Shown one piece after another: positions 16,415 to 24,888 of a stretch of DNA of 64,000 nucleotides. The stretch spans positions 30,479-94,478 of the forward strand of contig JBGAKC010000017.1 of assembly GCA_044224605.1 (NCBI GenBank), written 5' to 3'. The notes under the pieces were generated by a model that did not search any database, had not been told where the DNA came from, and saw only the letters and a list, made by a program, of their open reading frames with translations. The number at the start of each line of letters is the position of its first letter. Position 1 is the stretch's first letter. Source of the DNA: UBA7672 sp044224605. GTDB taxonomy: Bacteria; Pseudomonadota; Alphaproteobacteria; Caulobacterales; Hyphomonadaceae. Made by a program: the position numbers and the translations under genes.

Positions 16415-17500
16415 TCAGGCCATCACAAGCCGATAATCGCGCCGCTCGATCCGTGCCGGAAGCTCGAGTTCGGCGAATCTTCTGCCGCCTACCGCATCAA
16501 GCAACGCATCCGCTCGCGCACGATCTGCTGCCGCCAGCGAACGGTAGTGATCCTGCACGCGCTGCAGCCGCCACAGCTGGACGGACAGGATGCTGCGCGT
16601 CCCGCGCCGTCCGCCGATCATGAACTCGTGCGTGCCCAGCGACCGCTTGATCCGCGCGCCCTTGGGCTGCGCCTTCATCCATTCCTGCAGCGACCGCGCC
16701 GCATCCTCCAGCACAGGCAACTGCTCGCTCATCTGCCGTTTCAGGATCGGATAAAGCGTCGGCGGCACGGCGTCGTCCGTCGCCAGCGTCTGCGCCCCGG
16801 CCTTCACCGTCTGCATCCGCTCGATCCAGTCAACCACCGGCGGCGCCAGCTTCCGCATCCGGTCGCCCGCCCACGGATGGCGATGGATAGGGCCGTAGAG
16901 CGCGCCGAATACGGCAAAATCTCCCAGCGACGGCCTGTCGCCCAGCGTGAACGGATAGCGGCGCAGATGGGCCGAACAGTCGGCGAGGAAGCCCTCGAAG
17001 TGCACCTCGATGCCAGATGCAGTCTCTTCGCTGACGCCATACCATGGAAGCGACTCGCGGATCGGCTTGGCGATCACCTCCCCGATCTCCTGCTGTTCCA
17101 CTGCAGACGCCGAAGGCGCCGCGATACGCCCAAACTCCTGCACCACCCAGCCATCGTCATGGCTCCAGCGATAGTGCATCGCGGGAATGATCAGCCATTC
17201 ATCAGCATAGAGTTCGAGAAGGAGCGAGACAAACTCCTGCACCGGTCCCGACGGATGCGCCGATGGCGGTGGCGTCGCGTGATCGATGAAGTCAATGATC
17301 TCCGCGCTGTCCTGTATCGCCTGACCGTCATCGGTCAGCAGAACCGGGATGACCGGATAGCCGATCTTCGGCTCGATCGTGTCGCGATAGACTTCGGGCG
17401 TCGCGGTCGTCTCGGAGAAAGCCACGCCCTTCCAGCGCAGGAAGGCTCGCACCTTTCCCGAGAACTGGCTGGCCTCAGTTCCGATGAGAACGTATCCCAT
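16415..17500 (-). CDS. glutathione S-transferase family protein with long C-terminal extension
   Basis: The start at 17500 gives MGYVLIGTEASQFSGKVRAF, the thioredoxin-fold N terminus of a GST; the frame upstream of it is ignored. The N-domain ends with VLLTDDGQAIQDSAEIIDFI (the Gln-Asp-Ser glutathione-contact motif). The all-helical C-domain includes FTLGDRPSLGDFAVFGALYG. The protein is 361 residues against about 210 to 240 for simple GSTs: roughly 120 extra residues follow, including KGARIKRSLGTHEFMIGG. The substrate is unknown. Confidence 0.8.
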   Translation of the reverse strand: MGYVLIGTEASQFSGKVRAFLRWKGVAFSETTATPEVYRDTIEPKIGYPVIPVLLTDDGQAIQDSAEIIDFIDHATPPPSAHPSGPVQEFVSLLLELYADEWLIIPAMHYRWSHDDGWVVQEFGRIAAPSASAVEQQEIGEVIAKPIRESLPWYGVSEETASGIEVHFEGFLADCSAHLRRYPFTLGDRPSLGDFAVFGALYGPIHRHPWAGDRMRKLAPPVVDWIERMQTVKAGAQTLATDDAVPPTLYPILKRQMSEQLPVLEDAARSLQEWMKAQPKGARIKRSLGTHEFMIGGRRGTRSILSVQLWRLQRVQDHYRSLAAADRARADALLDAVGGRRFAELELPARIERRDYRLVMA

Positions 17501-17781
17501 CCACCCGCTCGCGTGTGATGCGACCCGTCCCAGCCAAACCCTGGACCGCTTTGAGATGACTGTGCCCGAAAAGCCGCACCCGGGGAATCTGGAGCAGCGT
17601 GAATTTATTGTTGCTCCACAGGTACCGCAGGGTTTCCCTGGATCTTGCCGGCATTCTGAACTCGAAATGAACCAAACAAGGCGCAACCGGTTGTATCGAA
17701 CCGCGTTTATGCCCTTATCGTCGCTGATCTAGTCAGCGCGAACCGGCGTGCTTGTCGATTCGGATTTAAAGGGAGATTTCG

Positions 17782-18438
17782 ATGAAGCGTACTCTTGTGT
17801 TCATGATGTCCGCGCTTGCGCTTGGCGCCTGCGCAACTGATCCGGTCACCGGCGAAGCCATCTGGGGCAATACCGGCAAGGGCGCCGCGATTGGCGCGAT
17901 CGCCGGCGGCATCGGCGGCGTGTTCGCTGGCGGCAATGACGGACGCAACATCGCCGTCGGCGCTGCGGTCGGCGCGCTCACCGGCGCGGCTGTCGGCCGC
18001 TACATGGACGGCCAGGAAGAAGACATGCGCCGCAAGGTCGCCGCGAGCGGCATCGGCGTTCAGCGCATGCCCGACGGCAGCATCCAGCTCGTGATGCCGT
18101 CCGACGTTACCTTCTCGAAAGGCTCGGCCACGCTTGACCCAACCTTCATGCCGACGCTCGACAAGGTCGCGCAGTCGCTGAACCTCTATCCAAAGACCAC
18201 GATCGATATCGTCGGCCATGCCTCGACCGAAGGCTCCGACCAGACGAACCTCGATCTCTCCTACGCCCGCGCCGAGTCCGTGCGCGTCTATCTGCAAGGT
18301 AAGGGCGTGCTCGGCCAGCGCATCGCCACGGGCGGCATGGGCGAGAAGCAACCGCTCGTCTACCCGGACGACACGGAAGCCAAGCGCTCGCAGAACCGGC
18401 GCGTGGTGGTCACGCTGCGGCCTGTGACGCAGGGTTGA
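17782..18438 (+). CDS. OmpA-family lipoprotein with glycine-zipper segment
   Basis: The 218-residue protein has a lipoprotein signal (MKRTLVFMMSALALGAC, lipobox LGAC) and a glycine-zipper stretch (GAAIGAIAGGIGGVFAGG, then AVGAAVGALTGAAVGRYM). A C-terminal OmpA peptidoglycan-binding domain (DVTFSKGSATLDP, DIVGHASTEGSDQTNLDLSY, AKRSQNRRVVVTL) follows. It probably tethers the outer membrane to peptidoglycan, as in Pal/YiaD-like proteins. A good ribosome-binding site (aaagggagattt) precedes the ATG. A strong terminator follows. Confidence 0.92.
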   Translation: MKRTLVFMMSALALGACATDPVTGEAIWGNTGKGAAIGAIAGGIGGVFAGGNDGRNIAVGAAVGALTGAAVGRYMDGQEEDMRRKVAASGIGVQRMPDGSIQLVMPSDVTFSKGSATLDPTFMPTLDKVAQSLNLYPKTTIDIVGHASTEGSDQTNLDLSYARAESVRVYLQGKGVLGQRIATGGMGEKQPLVYPDDTEAKRSQNRRVVVTLRPVTQG

Positions 18439-18463
18439 TCTGACTGATAATGGAAGTGAAAGG

Positions 18464-18494
18464 AAAGGGCGCTCCCAAGGAGCGCCCTTTCTGT
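18464..18494. terminator. bidirectional terminator between OmpA lipoprotein and SRPBCC gene
   Basis: An 11 to 12-bp stem (aaagggcgctcc / ggagcgcccttt) with a 3-nt loop is followed by T-rich sequence on the plus strand and by CTTTCCTTTC on the minus strand. It sits between two convergent genes and can serve both. Confidence 0.85.
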
Positions 18495-18496
18495 TT

Positions 18497-19021
18497 CTAC
18501 TCACCGCTGGCGTAACGCTTGACCTGCTCCGTCAGCACCTGGTTGACGATGTCGGCGAGCTTGTCGAGGCCGGACAGCGAGGAACCGCTGACCTGATAGT
18601 CCACTGTGATAGCCGTCTTCGAGGCCGTGGCGCCATCAGCCAGCGTGATGGTCAGCGCACCAACGACGCCCATCTGCTGCAGCGGCCCAAGCGCTGTATC
18701 GAACCGGATCGACTGCTTGGGCATTACCATCACAACACGGCCATGCTCGACCTCGCCGCCAATCCAGAGCTCACACCAGCAGCCGCCGGCCACCGCATCG
18801 ACGCTCATCGATTTTGCCGACCCGGAGTAAGTGTGTTCACCGGACCACCAGCTCGAAATGTCCAACAGCCGCGCCCAGGCATCGTCGCGGTCAAGCGCGA
18901 CCTCGGCTGTGATCTGGATGCTCATCCCGTCCGGCGCCTTCGCCTTCACGTCGGCGCCCGCCGGCGCACCACACATCGCGGCTGCCAGGGCCGCGGCGAC
19001 AAGATTTCTTCTCATATTCAT
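18497..19021 (-). CDS. SRPBCC-family exported protein
   Basis: From the ATG at 19021 (or more likely 19015, which has better spacing from the gtgggg run) the protein starts MRRNLVAAALAAAMCGAPAGA, a Sec signal peptide. The mature part resembles SRPBCC/polyketide-cyclase-like proteins: ITAEVALDRDDAWARLLDIS, SWWSGEHTYSG, CELWIGGEVEHGRVVMVMP, then LTEQVKRYASGE. It is about 170 residues. Ligand and role are unknown. The last codon abuts the shared terminator. Confidence 0.75.
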   Translation of the reverse strand: MNMRRNLVAAALAAAMCGAPAGADVKAKAPDGMSIQITAEVALDRDDAWARLLDISSWWSGEHTYSGSAKSMSVDAVAGGCWCELWIGGEVEHGRVVMVMPKQSIRFDTALGPLQQMGVVGALTITLADGATASKTAITVDYQVSGSSLSGLDKLADIVNQVLTEQVKRYASGE

Positions 19022-19140
19022 ACCCCACTCCACTGCGCTCACGTTCGCGCCTGCTACGGAAAGCGTCAATGCCGCGAAGGGGGTTCACTTGCAGCGCGGT
19101 TGAGCTAGCGTGGACCTGCACGCACCAGAAGGGGACGCTG

Positions 19141-21093
19141 ATGCTGAAACGCCTGACTCTTGCAATCGCCTGCCTGACAACCGCCGTCATGTCCGGCTCG
19201 GCCGGAGCGAAGCCGCCGCTTGAAGCGTTCGGCGATGCGCCGACCATCCGCTCCGCCAAGATATCACCCGACGGCAAGGTGATCGTCTACATCAACCGCA
19301 TCAACGGCGTCGATTTTCTTGCGAAGTTCGACATCGCGACCGGCAAGAACGAAGCGCTGATCAAGATCCCCGACATCAAGGCCGGCGGTGTCAGCTTCGC
19401 GGGGCCGAACTACGTTATCCTGCGCGCCTCGATCATGACGGCGAATGGCGGCCTGACGAAGAAGTATGAGGATACGGCAGCATTCGCCTACAACCTGACG
19501 ACGAAGAAGATCGTGCAGCTTCTGGTCGGCACGCAAGGCCTCTACTCATACCAGTCAGGCCTCGGCCAGATCGCGGGCATCTCGCCCGATGGCCAGTTCG
19601 CTTACATGCCCGGCTACATGGAAAAGCAGGGCTCGGACCCGACCTATGACCTGCTCAAGGTGAACCTCGACACCGGCCGCGGCGCGCGCGTTTCCGGATG
19701 GGACGGTACAAGCAACACCAATGGCTGGATCTTGAACGACGAAGGCAAGGTGGTCGCCCGCGTCGACTACAGCGAGAAGCGCAAGCTCTACGAGATCCGC
19801 GCCTACGACAAATCAGGCGGACAGCGCGTGATCTACTCCGAGACCACGACGGATCCCTCCCTCAGCATCGTCGGTTTCTCTGAAAAGGCAGGCACGCTGA
19901 TCGCGACGCACAACCAGGATTCCGATTTCCTGCAGATGTACGAGATGTCGCTGGCCGACGGGAAACTCACCGGCCCGCTCCGATCGCGCGGGAATGCCGA
20001 GATCGAGGGCATCATTCGCGACGAGAACAAGGTCGTCGTGGGGGTCTCCTATTCCGGCCTCTATCCCAGCTACGACATCTTTGACGAAGACCTGAACAAG
20101 AGTCTCAAGGCTGCGATCAACGCGCTGCCTGACGCAGCCGTGTCGCTGTCGTCATGGTCGGACGACTGGTCGAAAATCCTGCTCTATGCCGAGGGCGGCA
20201 AGCAGCCGGGCCGCTACATGCTGTTCGATCGCACGGCGAAGAAGCTGTCGCAGATCGCCCGCTCCCGCCCCGAGATCAAGGGGGAGGAAGTGGGTGAGGT
20301 GGTCACGATCGAATACAAGGCGCGCGACGGCCTCCCGATCCCCGCTCTTGTCACCTGGCCTGCCGGCGTGCCCGCAGACCAACGCAAGAACCTGCCGATG
20401 ATCGTGATGCCGCATGGCGGCCCAGAGGCCTACGACAGCGTCGGCTTTGACTGGCTAGCGCAATTCCTCGCCAACGAGGGCTATGTCGTCCTCCAGCCCA
20501 ACTTTCGCGGTTCCGGCGGCTTCGGCGCGACCTTTGCGCAGGCCGGTTACAGGCAGTGGGGCCGCAAGATGCAGGACGACGTCACCGACGGCGCCAAGGC
20601 CCTTATGACGATGGGCTGGGCCGACCCCAACCGCACCTGCATCCTCGGCTGGAGCTATGGCGGCTATGCCGCGCTCGCCGGCGGCGCTCTGACGCCTGAT
20701 GTCTACAAGTGCGTGGTGGCCATCGCCGGCGTGTCGGACCTGCGCAGCATGCTGGGCTGGGAAAAACGCGAACGTGGCGCGGAATCGACGGCGTTCGCCT
20801 ACTGGACCAGTGTCATCGGCGACATCGACCAGGACGCCGAGGCCATCGAGGCTGTCTCGCCCTATCGCCTCGCCAAGAACTTCAAGGCGCCGGTCCTGCT
20901 GATCCACGGCGGGGACGATCTCACCGTGCCGGAACGCCAGAGCGACATGATGGAGCAGGCGCTCAAGGCGGCTGGCAAGCCCGTCACATACATGCGGATC
21001 GGCAAGGACGACCACAGCCTCGTCGCCACCGACAGCCGCAACAAGGCTCTGACCGCCATCGGCGACTTCCTGAAGGCGAATATCGGGAAATAG
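19141..21093 (+). CDS. S9 family peptidase (prolyl oligopeptidase-like)
   Basis: The 650-residue protein starts at the ATG at 19141, giving a signal peptide (LKRLTLAIACLTTAVMSGSAGA). The N-terminal half is a beta-propeller-like region; the C-terminal alpha/beta hydrolase has the nucleophile Ser505 in GWSYGGYAALAGG, the acid Asp592 or Asp593 in HGGDDLTVPE and His625 in KDDHSL. It probably cleaves short peptides in the periplasm (dipeptidyl or acylaminoacyl peptidase type). The exact specificity is not visible. A terminator follows at once. Confidence 0.92.
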   Translation: MLKRLTLAIACLTTAVMSGSAGAKPPLEAFGDAPTIRSAKISPDGKVIVYINRINGVDFLAKFDIATGKNEALIKIPDIKAGGVSFAGPNYVILRASIMTANGGLTKKYEDTAAFAYNLTTKKIVQLLVGTQGLYSYQSGLGQIAGISPDGQFAYMPGYMEKQGSDPTYDLLKVNLDTGRGARVSGWDGTSNTNGWILNDEGKVVARVDYSEKRKLYEIRAYDKSGGQRVIYSETTTDPSLSIVGFSEKAGTLIATHNQDSDFLQMYEMSLADGKLTGPLRSRGNAEIEGIIRDENKVVVGVSYSGLYPSYDIFDEDLNKSLKAAINALPDAAVSLSSWSDDWSKILLYAEGGKQPGRYMLFDRTAKKLSQIARSRPEIKGEEVGEVVTIEYKARDGLPIPALVTWPAGVPADQRKNLPMIVMPHGGPEAYDSVGFDWLAQFLANEGYVVLQPNFRGSGGFGATFAQAGYRQWGRKMQDDVTDGAKALMTMGWADPNRTCILGWSYGGYAALAGGALTPDVYKCVVAIAGVSDLRSMLGWEKRERGAESTAFAYWTSVIGDIDQDAEAIEAVSPYRLAKNFKAPVLLIHGGDDLTVPERQSDMMEQALKAAGKPVTYMRIGKDDHSLVATDSRNKALTAIGDFLKANIGK

Positions 21094-21095
21094 AG

Positions 21096-21127
21096 AAGGC
21101 CGGGTGATTGATCACCCGGCCTTCCTG
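21096..21127. terminator. bidirectional terminator between S9 peptidase and fadB-like gene
   Basis: A 12-bp stem (aaggccgggtga / tcacccggcctt) with a TTGA loop lies 2 bp after the peptidase stop and is followed by ttcctgtctt. On the minus strand the stem runs into TCTCTATTT. It separates two convergent genes. Confidence 0.85.
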
Positions 21128-21146
21128 TCTTCATCGGAATATCAGA

Positions 21147-23369
21147 TCAGGCCGCTGCCTTCTGATCCTTAGGCGGGAAGCGCGAGTAGAAGGTCTGGCC
21201 CTTGGCCGCCATATCGCGCAGGAGCGCGTTGGGGCGGAAGCGTTCGCCATATTGTTCGGCCAGCCTGTCGCACTCGGCAACGAACTTCTTCACGCCGATC
21301 TTGAGGTCCATGTAGGAGCAAACACCCCCAGAATACGGGGCGAAGCCCCATGCGAGGATCGAGCCGATGTCGGCGTCGCGCGCGTCGGTGATGACCCCTT
21401 CCTCGAAGCAGCGGGCGACTTCCACGCACTGCCGGAACAGCAGCCGCTTGGTCAGCTCCTCCTTCAGCGCCGGCGGGCACTCGTTCACCTTGACCTCGAT
21501 CTTCTTGCCGAGATCGGGATAGAGGCGCGAGGGTTTTCCCTGTTCGTTGTAGTCGTAGAACCCCTTGCCCGCCTTGCGCCCGACGCGGTTCTGGCTGTCG
21601 ACGATCCAGGCGACGACGTCGCCCGTCGGGTTCTGCTCGTAGGAGCGGCCCGTCGCCTTGGCGCTCTCGCGGCCGATCTTCAGCATAGTGTCGATGCCGA
21701 CGCTGTCGGACACTTCAAGCGGCCCCATCGGCATGCCCGCCATGCGGCCAACATTCTCGATGATCGCGGGCGCAATTCCCTCGGCCAGCATGGTTAGGCC
21801 TTCTTCCGGATAGGTGCCGAACACGCGGCTCGTGTAGAAGCCGCGGAAGTCGTTCACTGCCACCGGCGTCTTCTTGATCTTCAGGACATAGTCCATTGTC
21901 TTGGCGAGCGTCTCTTCGGACGTCTCCTTGCCCTTGATGATCTCGACCAGACCCATCCGCTCGACCGGCGAGAAGAAGTGGATGCCGATGAAGTTGGCCG
22001 GTCGGTTCGACGCCTTGGCGAGGCCCGTAATCGGCAGCGTCGACGTATTGGTGCCCATCACGGCCGTGTCGCCGAGATGCTCCTCGATCTGCGCCGTGAC
22101 TTTTGCTTTCAGTTCCGAGTTCTCGAACACCGCCTCGACGACGATGTCCGCGCCCTTTACCAAAGAATAGTCGGTCGACGGCGTGATGAGCGCGAGCAGG
22201 GCCTCGCCCTTCTCCTTGCTCAGCTTGCCGCGCGAGACGTCCTTGTCGACGATGCGCTGTGAGTAGGCCTTGCCCTTGTCGGCTGCCTCCTGGCTAACAT
22301 CGAGCAGGATGGTGGGGATGCCGGCCTTGGCCTGCACATAGGCGATCCCCGCGCCCATGAGGCCCGCGCCGACAACGACGGCCTTCTTGATCTCGTAGGT
22401 CGGATAGCCGGAGGGACGCGAGGCGCCCTTCGACAGGTCCTGCATCGACAGGAAGAGCGAGCGGATCATGCCCTTCGCTTCCGGCGTCATCAGCGTCTTC
22501 ACGAAATAACGGCTCTCGATGCGCAGGCCCGCGTCGATCGGAACCGACAGGCCTTCATAGACGGCCGAAAGAATGTGCTTCTGGGCCGGATAGTTGCCCC
22601 AGCTCTGCTTGGCCAGCATGGCCGAACCGAAGGTGAACACCGTCGAGCCCTGCTGCGAGTTCGGCAGGCCGCCCGGGATCTTGAACTTCGGATCGTCCCA
22701 CGGCGCCTTGGCGTTCGGGTTCGCCTTCACCCACTCCTTCGCGCGGCCGACCAGCTGCGCCGTCGGCGCAAGTTCGTGCACGACGCCGAGGCCCTTGGCC
22801 TGCTCGGCCGTCATGCTCTCGCCCTGCAATAGGAACGGCGCTGCAGCCTGCGCGCCGATCAGGCGCGGAAGACGCTGTGTGCCGCCGCCGCCCGGCATCA
22901 GGCCGACCTTCGCTTCCGGCAGGCCCAGCTGCAGCTTCGGATTGTCGTTCGCCGCGATGCGATAGTGGCAGCCGAGAACGACTTCGAGGCCGCCGCCGAG
23001 GGCGAGACCGTTGATCGCCGCTGCGACCGGCTTCTTGCAGGTCTCGAGGTTGCGCAGGATCTTGTTCATCTGGAACGAGCGATCGAACGCAGCCTTCAGC
23101 TGCGCTTCCGGATCGCCCTTGTCGCCGCCACCGCCGCCCGAGCCGCCGCCAAGCTCGCCGAGGTCTGCGCCTGCACAGAAGCCGCTGGTCTTGCCTGACG
23201 TGATCACCAGGCCCTTGATCATGGCGTTGGAGCCGACCTCGTCCGCGATCGCAGCGAGATCCTGGATCGCCCGCGCCGTGAGCGTGTTCATGGAGCGGCC
23301 GGGAACGTCGAATGTCGCAACCGCTATGCCGTCCGCGTCGATGTCGAGGCTGAAGGTTTCGAGTTTCAT
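21147..23369 (-). CDS. fadB: 3-hydroxyacyl-CoA dehydrogenase / enoyl-CoA hydratase fusion
   Basis: This is the bifunctional beta-oxidation enzyme (hydration of trans-2-enoyl-CoA, then NAD-dependent oxidation). The 740 residues contain an N-terminal crotonase domain (AAINGLALGGGLEVVLGCHY, LPEAKVGLMPGGGGTQRLP). A Rossmann domain (VVGAGLMGAGIAYVQAKAG) and 3HCDH domains (FIGIHFFSPVERMGLVEII, GFYTSRVFGTYPEEGL, RKAGKGFYDY) follow. It is followed upstream by a small membrane protein and the thiolase in the same direction, an operon-like arrangement. FadB versus FadJ type cannot be decided here. Confidence 0.93.
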   Translation of the reverse strand: MKLETFSLDIDADGIAVATFDVPGRSMNTLTARAIQDLAAIADEVGSNAMIKGLVITSGKTSGFCAGADLGELGGGSGGGGGDKGDPEAQLKAAFDRSFQMNKILRNLETCKKPVAAAINGLALGGGLEVVLGCHYRIAANDNPKLQLGLPEAKVGLMPGGGGTQRLPRLIGAQAAAPFLLQGESMTAEQAKGLGVVHELAPTAQLVGRAKEWVKANPNAKAPWDDPKFKIPGGLPNSQQGSTVFTFGSAMLAKQSWGNYPAQKHILSAVYEGLSVPIDAGLRIESRYFVKTLMTPEAKGMIRSLFLSMQDLSKGASRPSGYPTYEIKKAVVVGAGLMGAGIAYVQAKAGIPTILLDVSQEAADKGKAYSQRIVDKDVSRGKLSKEKGEALLALITPSTDYSLVKGADIVVEAVFENSELKAKVTAQIEEHLGDTAVMGTNTSTLPITGLAKASNRPANFIGIHFFSPVERMGLVEIIKGKETSEETLAKTMDYVLKIKKTPVAVNDFRGFYTSRVFGTYPEEGLTMLAEGIAPAIIENVGRMAGMPMGPLEVSDSVGIDTMLKIGRESAKATGRSYEQNPTGDVVAWIVDSQNRVGRKAGKGFYDYNEQGKPSRLYPDLGKKIEVKVNECPPALKEELTKRLLFRQCVEVARCFEEGVITDARDADIGSILAWGFAPYSGGVCSYMDLKIGVKKFVAECDRLAEQYGERFRPNALLRDMAAKGQTFYSRFPPKDQKAAA

Positions 23370-23370
23370 C

Positions 23371-23595
23371 TTACTTGCCTTCGTTGACTTGTTTTGCCTG
23401 CGGCTCCTTGCCGCCTTTCTTGATATTGTCGGAGGCGAACACGAACAGCACCGCCCCCATCACCAGCGTCGCGGGAACCGAGATCGACAGCGCGAAACCC
23501 ATGTCCCTCAGCGCTGTGTTGAGCATGAAAGTGAGGCCGATCCCCGTCAGGATGGATACAGCAATCGCGCTGATCCTGGCCTCGCCGATCTGCAT
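23371..23595 (-). CDS. small two-helix membrane protein in the beta-oxidation cluster
   Basis: The 74-residue protein has two hydrophobic segments (ISAIAVSILTGIGLTFML and LSISVPATLVMGAVLFVFA) and a charged C terminus (SDNIKKGGKEPQAKQ). It lies 1 bp upstream of the fadB-like start and 12 bp after the thiolase stop, so it is co-transcribed with both. I do not recognise the family. An overlapping frame of similar length has no membrane pattern and is rejected. Confidence 0.65.
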   Translation of the reverse strand: MQIGEARISAIAVSILTGIGLTFMLNTALRDMGFALSISVPATLVMGAVLFVFASDNIKKGGKEPQAKQVNEGK

Positions 23596-23607
23596 CAGAC
23601 ACGCTCC

Positions 23608-24816
23608 CTAGACACGTTCAATGACCGTGGCCGTACCCATGCCGGCGCCGACGCAGAGCGTGATAAGGCCGGTTTCCTTGTCCGAACGCTCCAACTCGTC
23701 GAGCATCGTGCCGAGGATCATGCCGCCTGTAGCCCCAAGAGGGTGGCCCATGGCGATGGCGCCGCCATTCACGTTCATTTTCTCGTGCGGGATGTTCAGC
23801 GCCTGCATCATGCGCAGGACAACCGAAGCAAAGGCTTCGTTGAGTTCATAGAGATCGATGTCTTCCGGCGTCATGCCGAGCTTGCCCAGCAGCTTCTGCG
23901 TCACCAGCGACGGGCCGGTGAGCATGATGGAAGGCTCCGAACCGATCGAGGCGAAGCCCTTGATGCGGGCGCGCGGCTTGAGGCCCAGCGCATCGCCCAC
24001 TTCCTTGTTGCCGATCAGCACAGCTGAAGCGCCATCCACGATGCCCGACGAGTTGCCGGCGTGGTGCACGTGGTTGATCTTCTCGACTTCCGGATAGCGC
24101 TGCTTCACGACGTCATCGAACGCCATCACGCCCATCTGCTCAAACGAGGGTGAGAGCGCCGCCAGCGTCTGCATCGTCGTATCGCCGCGCACCGTCTCGT
24201 CGTGGGCGAGTATCGTCACGCCGAGCTGGTCCTTCACCGGAATGACAGACTTCTTGAAACGCCCTTCCTTCCAGGCGCGCGCCGCGCGCTTCTGGCTTTC
24301 GACCGCGTAAGCGTCCACGTCATCGCGCGAAAAGCCGTATTTGGTGGCGATCAGGTCCGCGCCGATGCCCTGCGGGGCAAAATAGGATTTCATCGCGATC
24401 TCAGGGTTCGACGCCCAGGCGCCGCCGTTCGATCCCATCGGCACGCGGCTCATGGCTTCGACGCCGCCGCCAATCGCCATGTCGGCCTCGCCGGTCATGA
24501 CCTTCGCCGCCGCGATGTTGCAGGCTTCGAGACCCGAGGCGCAGAACCGATCGACCTGCACGCCCGCCGTGGTTTCCGAATAGTCGGCGTTCAGCACCGC
24601 GATACGCGCGATGTCCGAGCCCTGCTCGCCGATCGGCGTCACGCAGCCGAGGATCACGTCATCGATCTTGTCCGTGTTGGCGAGGCCGTTGCGATCCTTG
24701 ATTGCCCTCAGCGCCTGCGTCGCCAGCTGCAGCGAGGTGATCTCGTGCAGGCTGCCGGTGTTCTTGCCCTTGCCGCGCGGGGTGCGGACTGCGTCATAAA
24801 TGTAGGCTTCGGCCAT
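23608..24816 (-). CDS. fadA: acetyl-CoA C-acyltransferase (thiolase)
   Basis: Thiolase performs the final thiolytic step of beta-oxidation. The 402-residue protein starts AEAYIYDAVRTPRGKGK and has nucleophile Cys92 in DRFCASGLEACN, the NVNGGAIAMGHPLGATGG His motif and the C-terminal LCVGAGMGTATVIERV Cys motif. It is upstream of the hydratase/dehydrogenase gene in the same direction. Context points to degradation rather than acetoacetyl-CoA synthesis. Confidence 0.94.
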   Translation of the reverse strand: MAEAYIYDAVRTPRGKGKNTGSLHEITSLQLATQALRAIKDRNGLANTDKIDDVILGCVTPIGEQGSDIARIAVLNADYSETTAGVQVDRFCASGLEACNIAAAKVMTGEADMAIGGGVEAMSRVPMGSNGGAWASNPEIAMKSYFAPQGIGADLIATKYGFSRDDVDAYAVESQKRAARAWKEGRFKKSVIPVKDQLGVTILAHDETVRGDTTMQTLAALSPSFEQMGVMAFDDVVKQRYPEVEKINHVHHAGNSSGIVDGASAVLIGNKEVGDALGLKPRARIKGFASIGSEPSIMLTGPSLVTQKLLGKLGMTPEDIDLYELNEAFASVVLRMMQALNIPHEKMNVNGGAIAMGHPLGATGGMILGTMLDELERSDKETGLITLCVGAGMGTATVIERV

Positions 24817-24888
24817 CGCGGCCTCCTCTTGAAATTCCGCCCCTGGGGAGAGGCAAGAAGGGGCGGGCGCCGAAGGTCCGGCAACCCG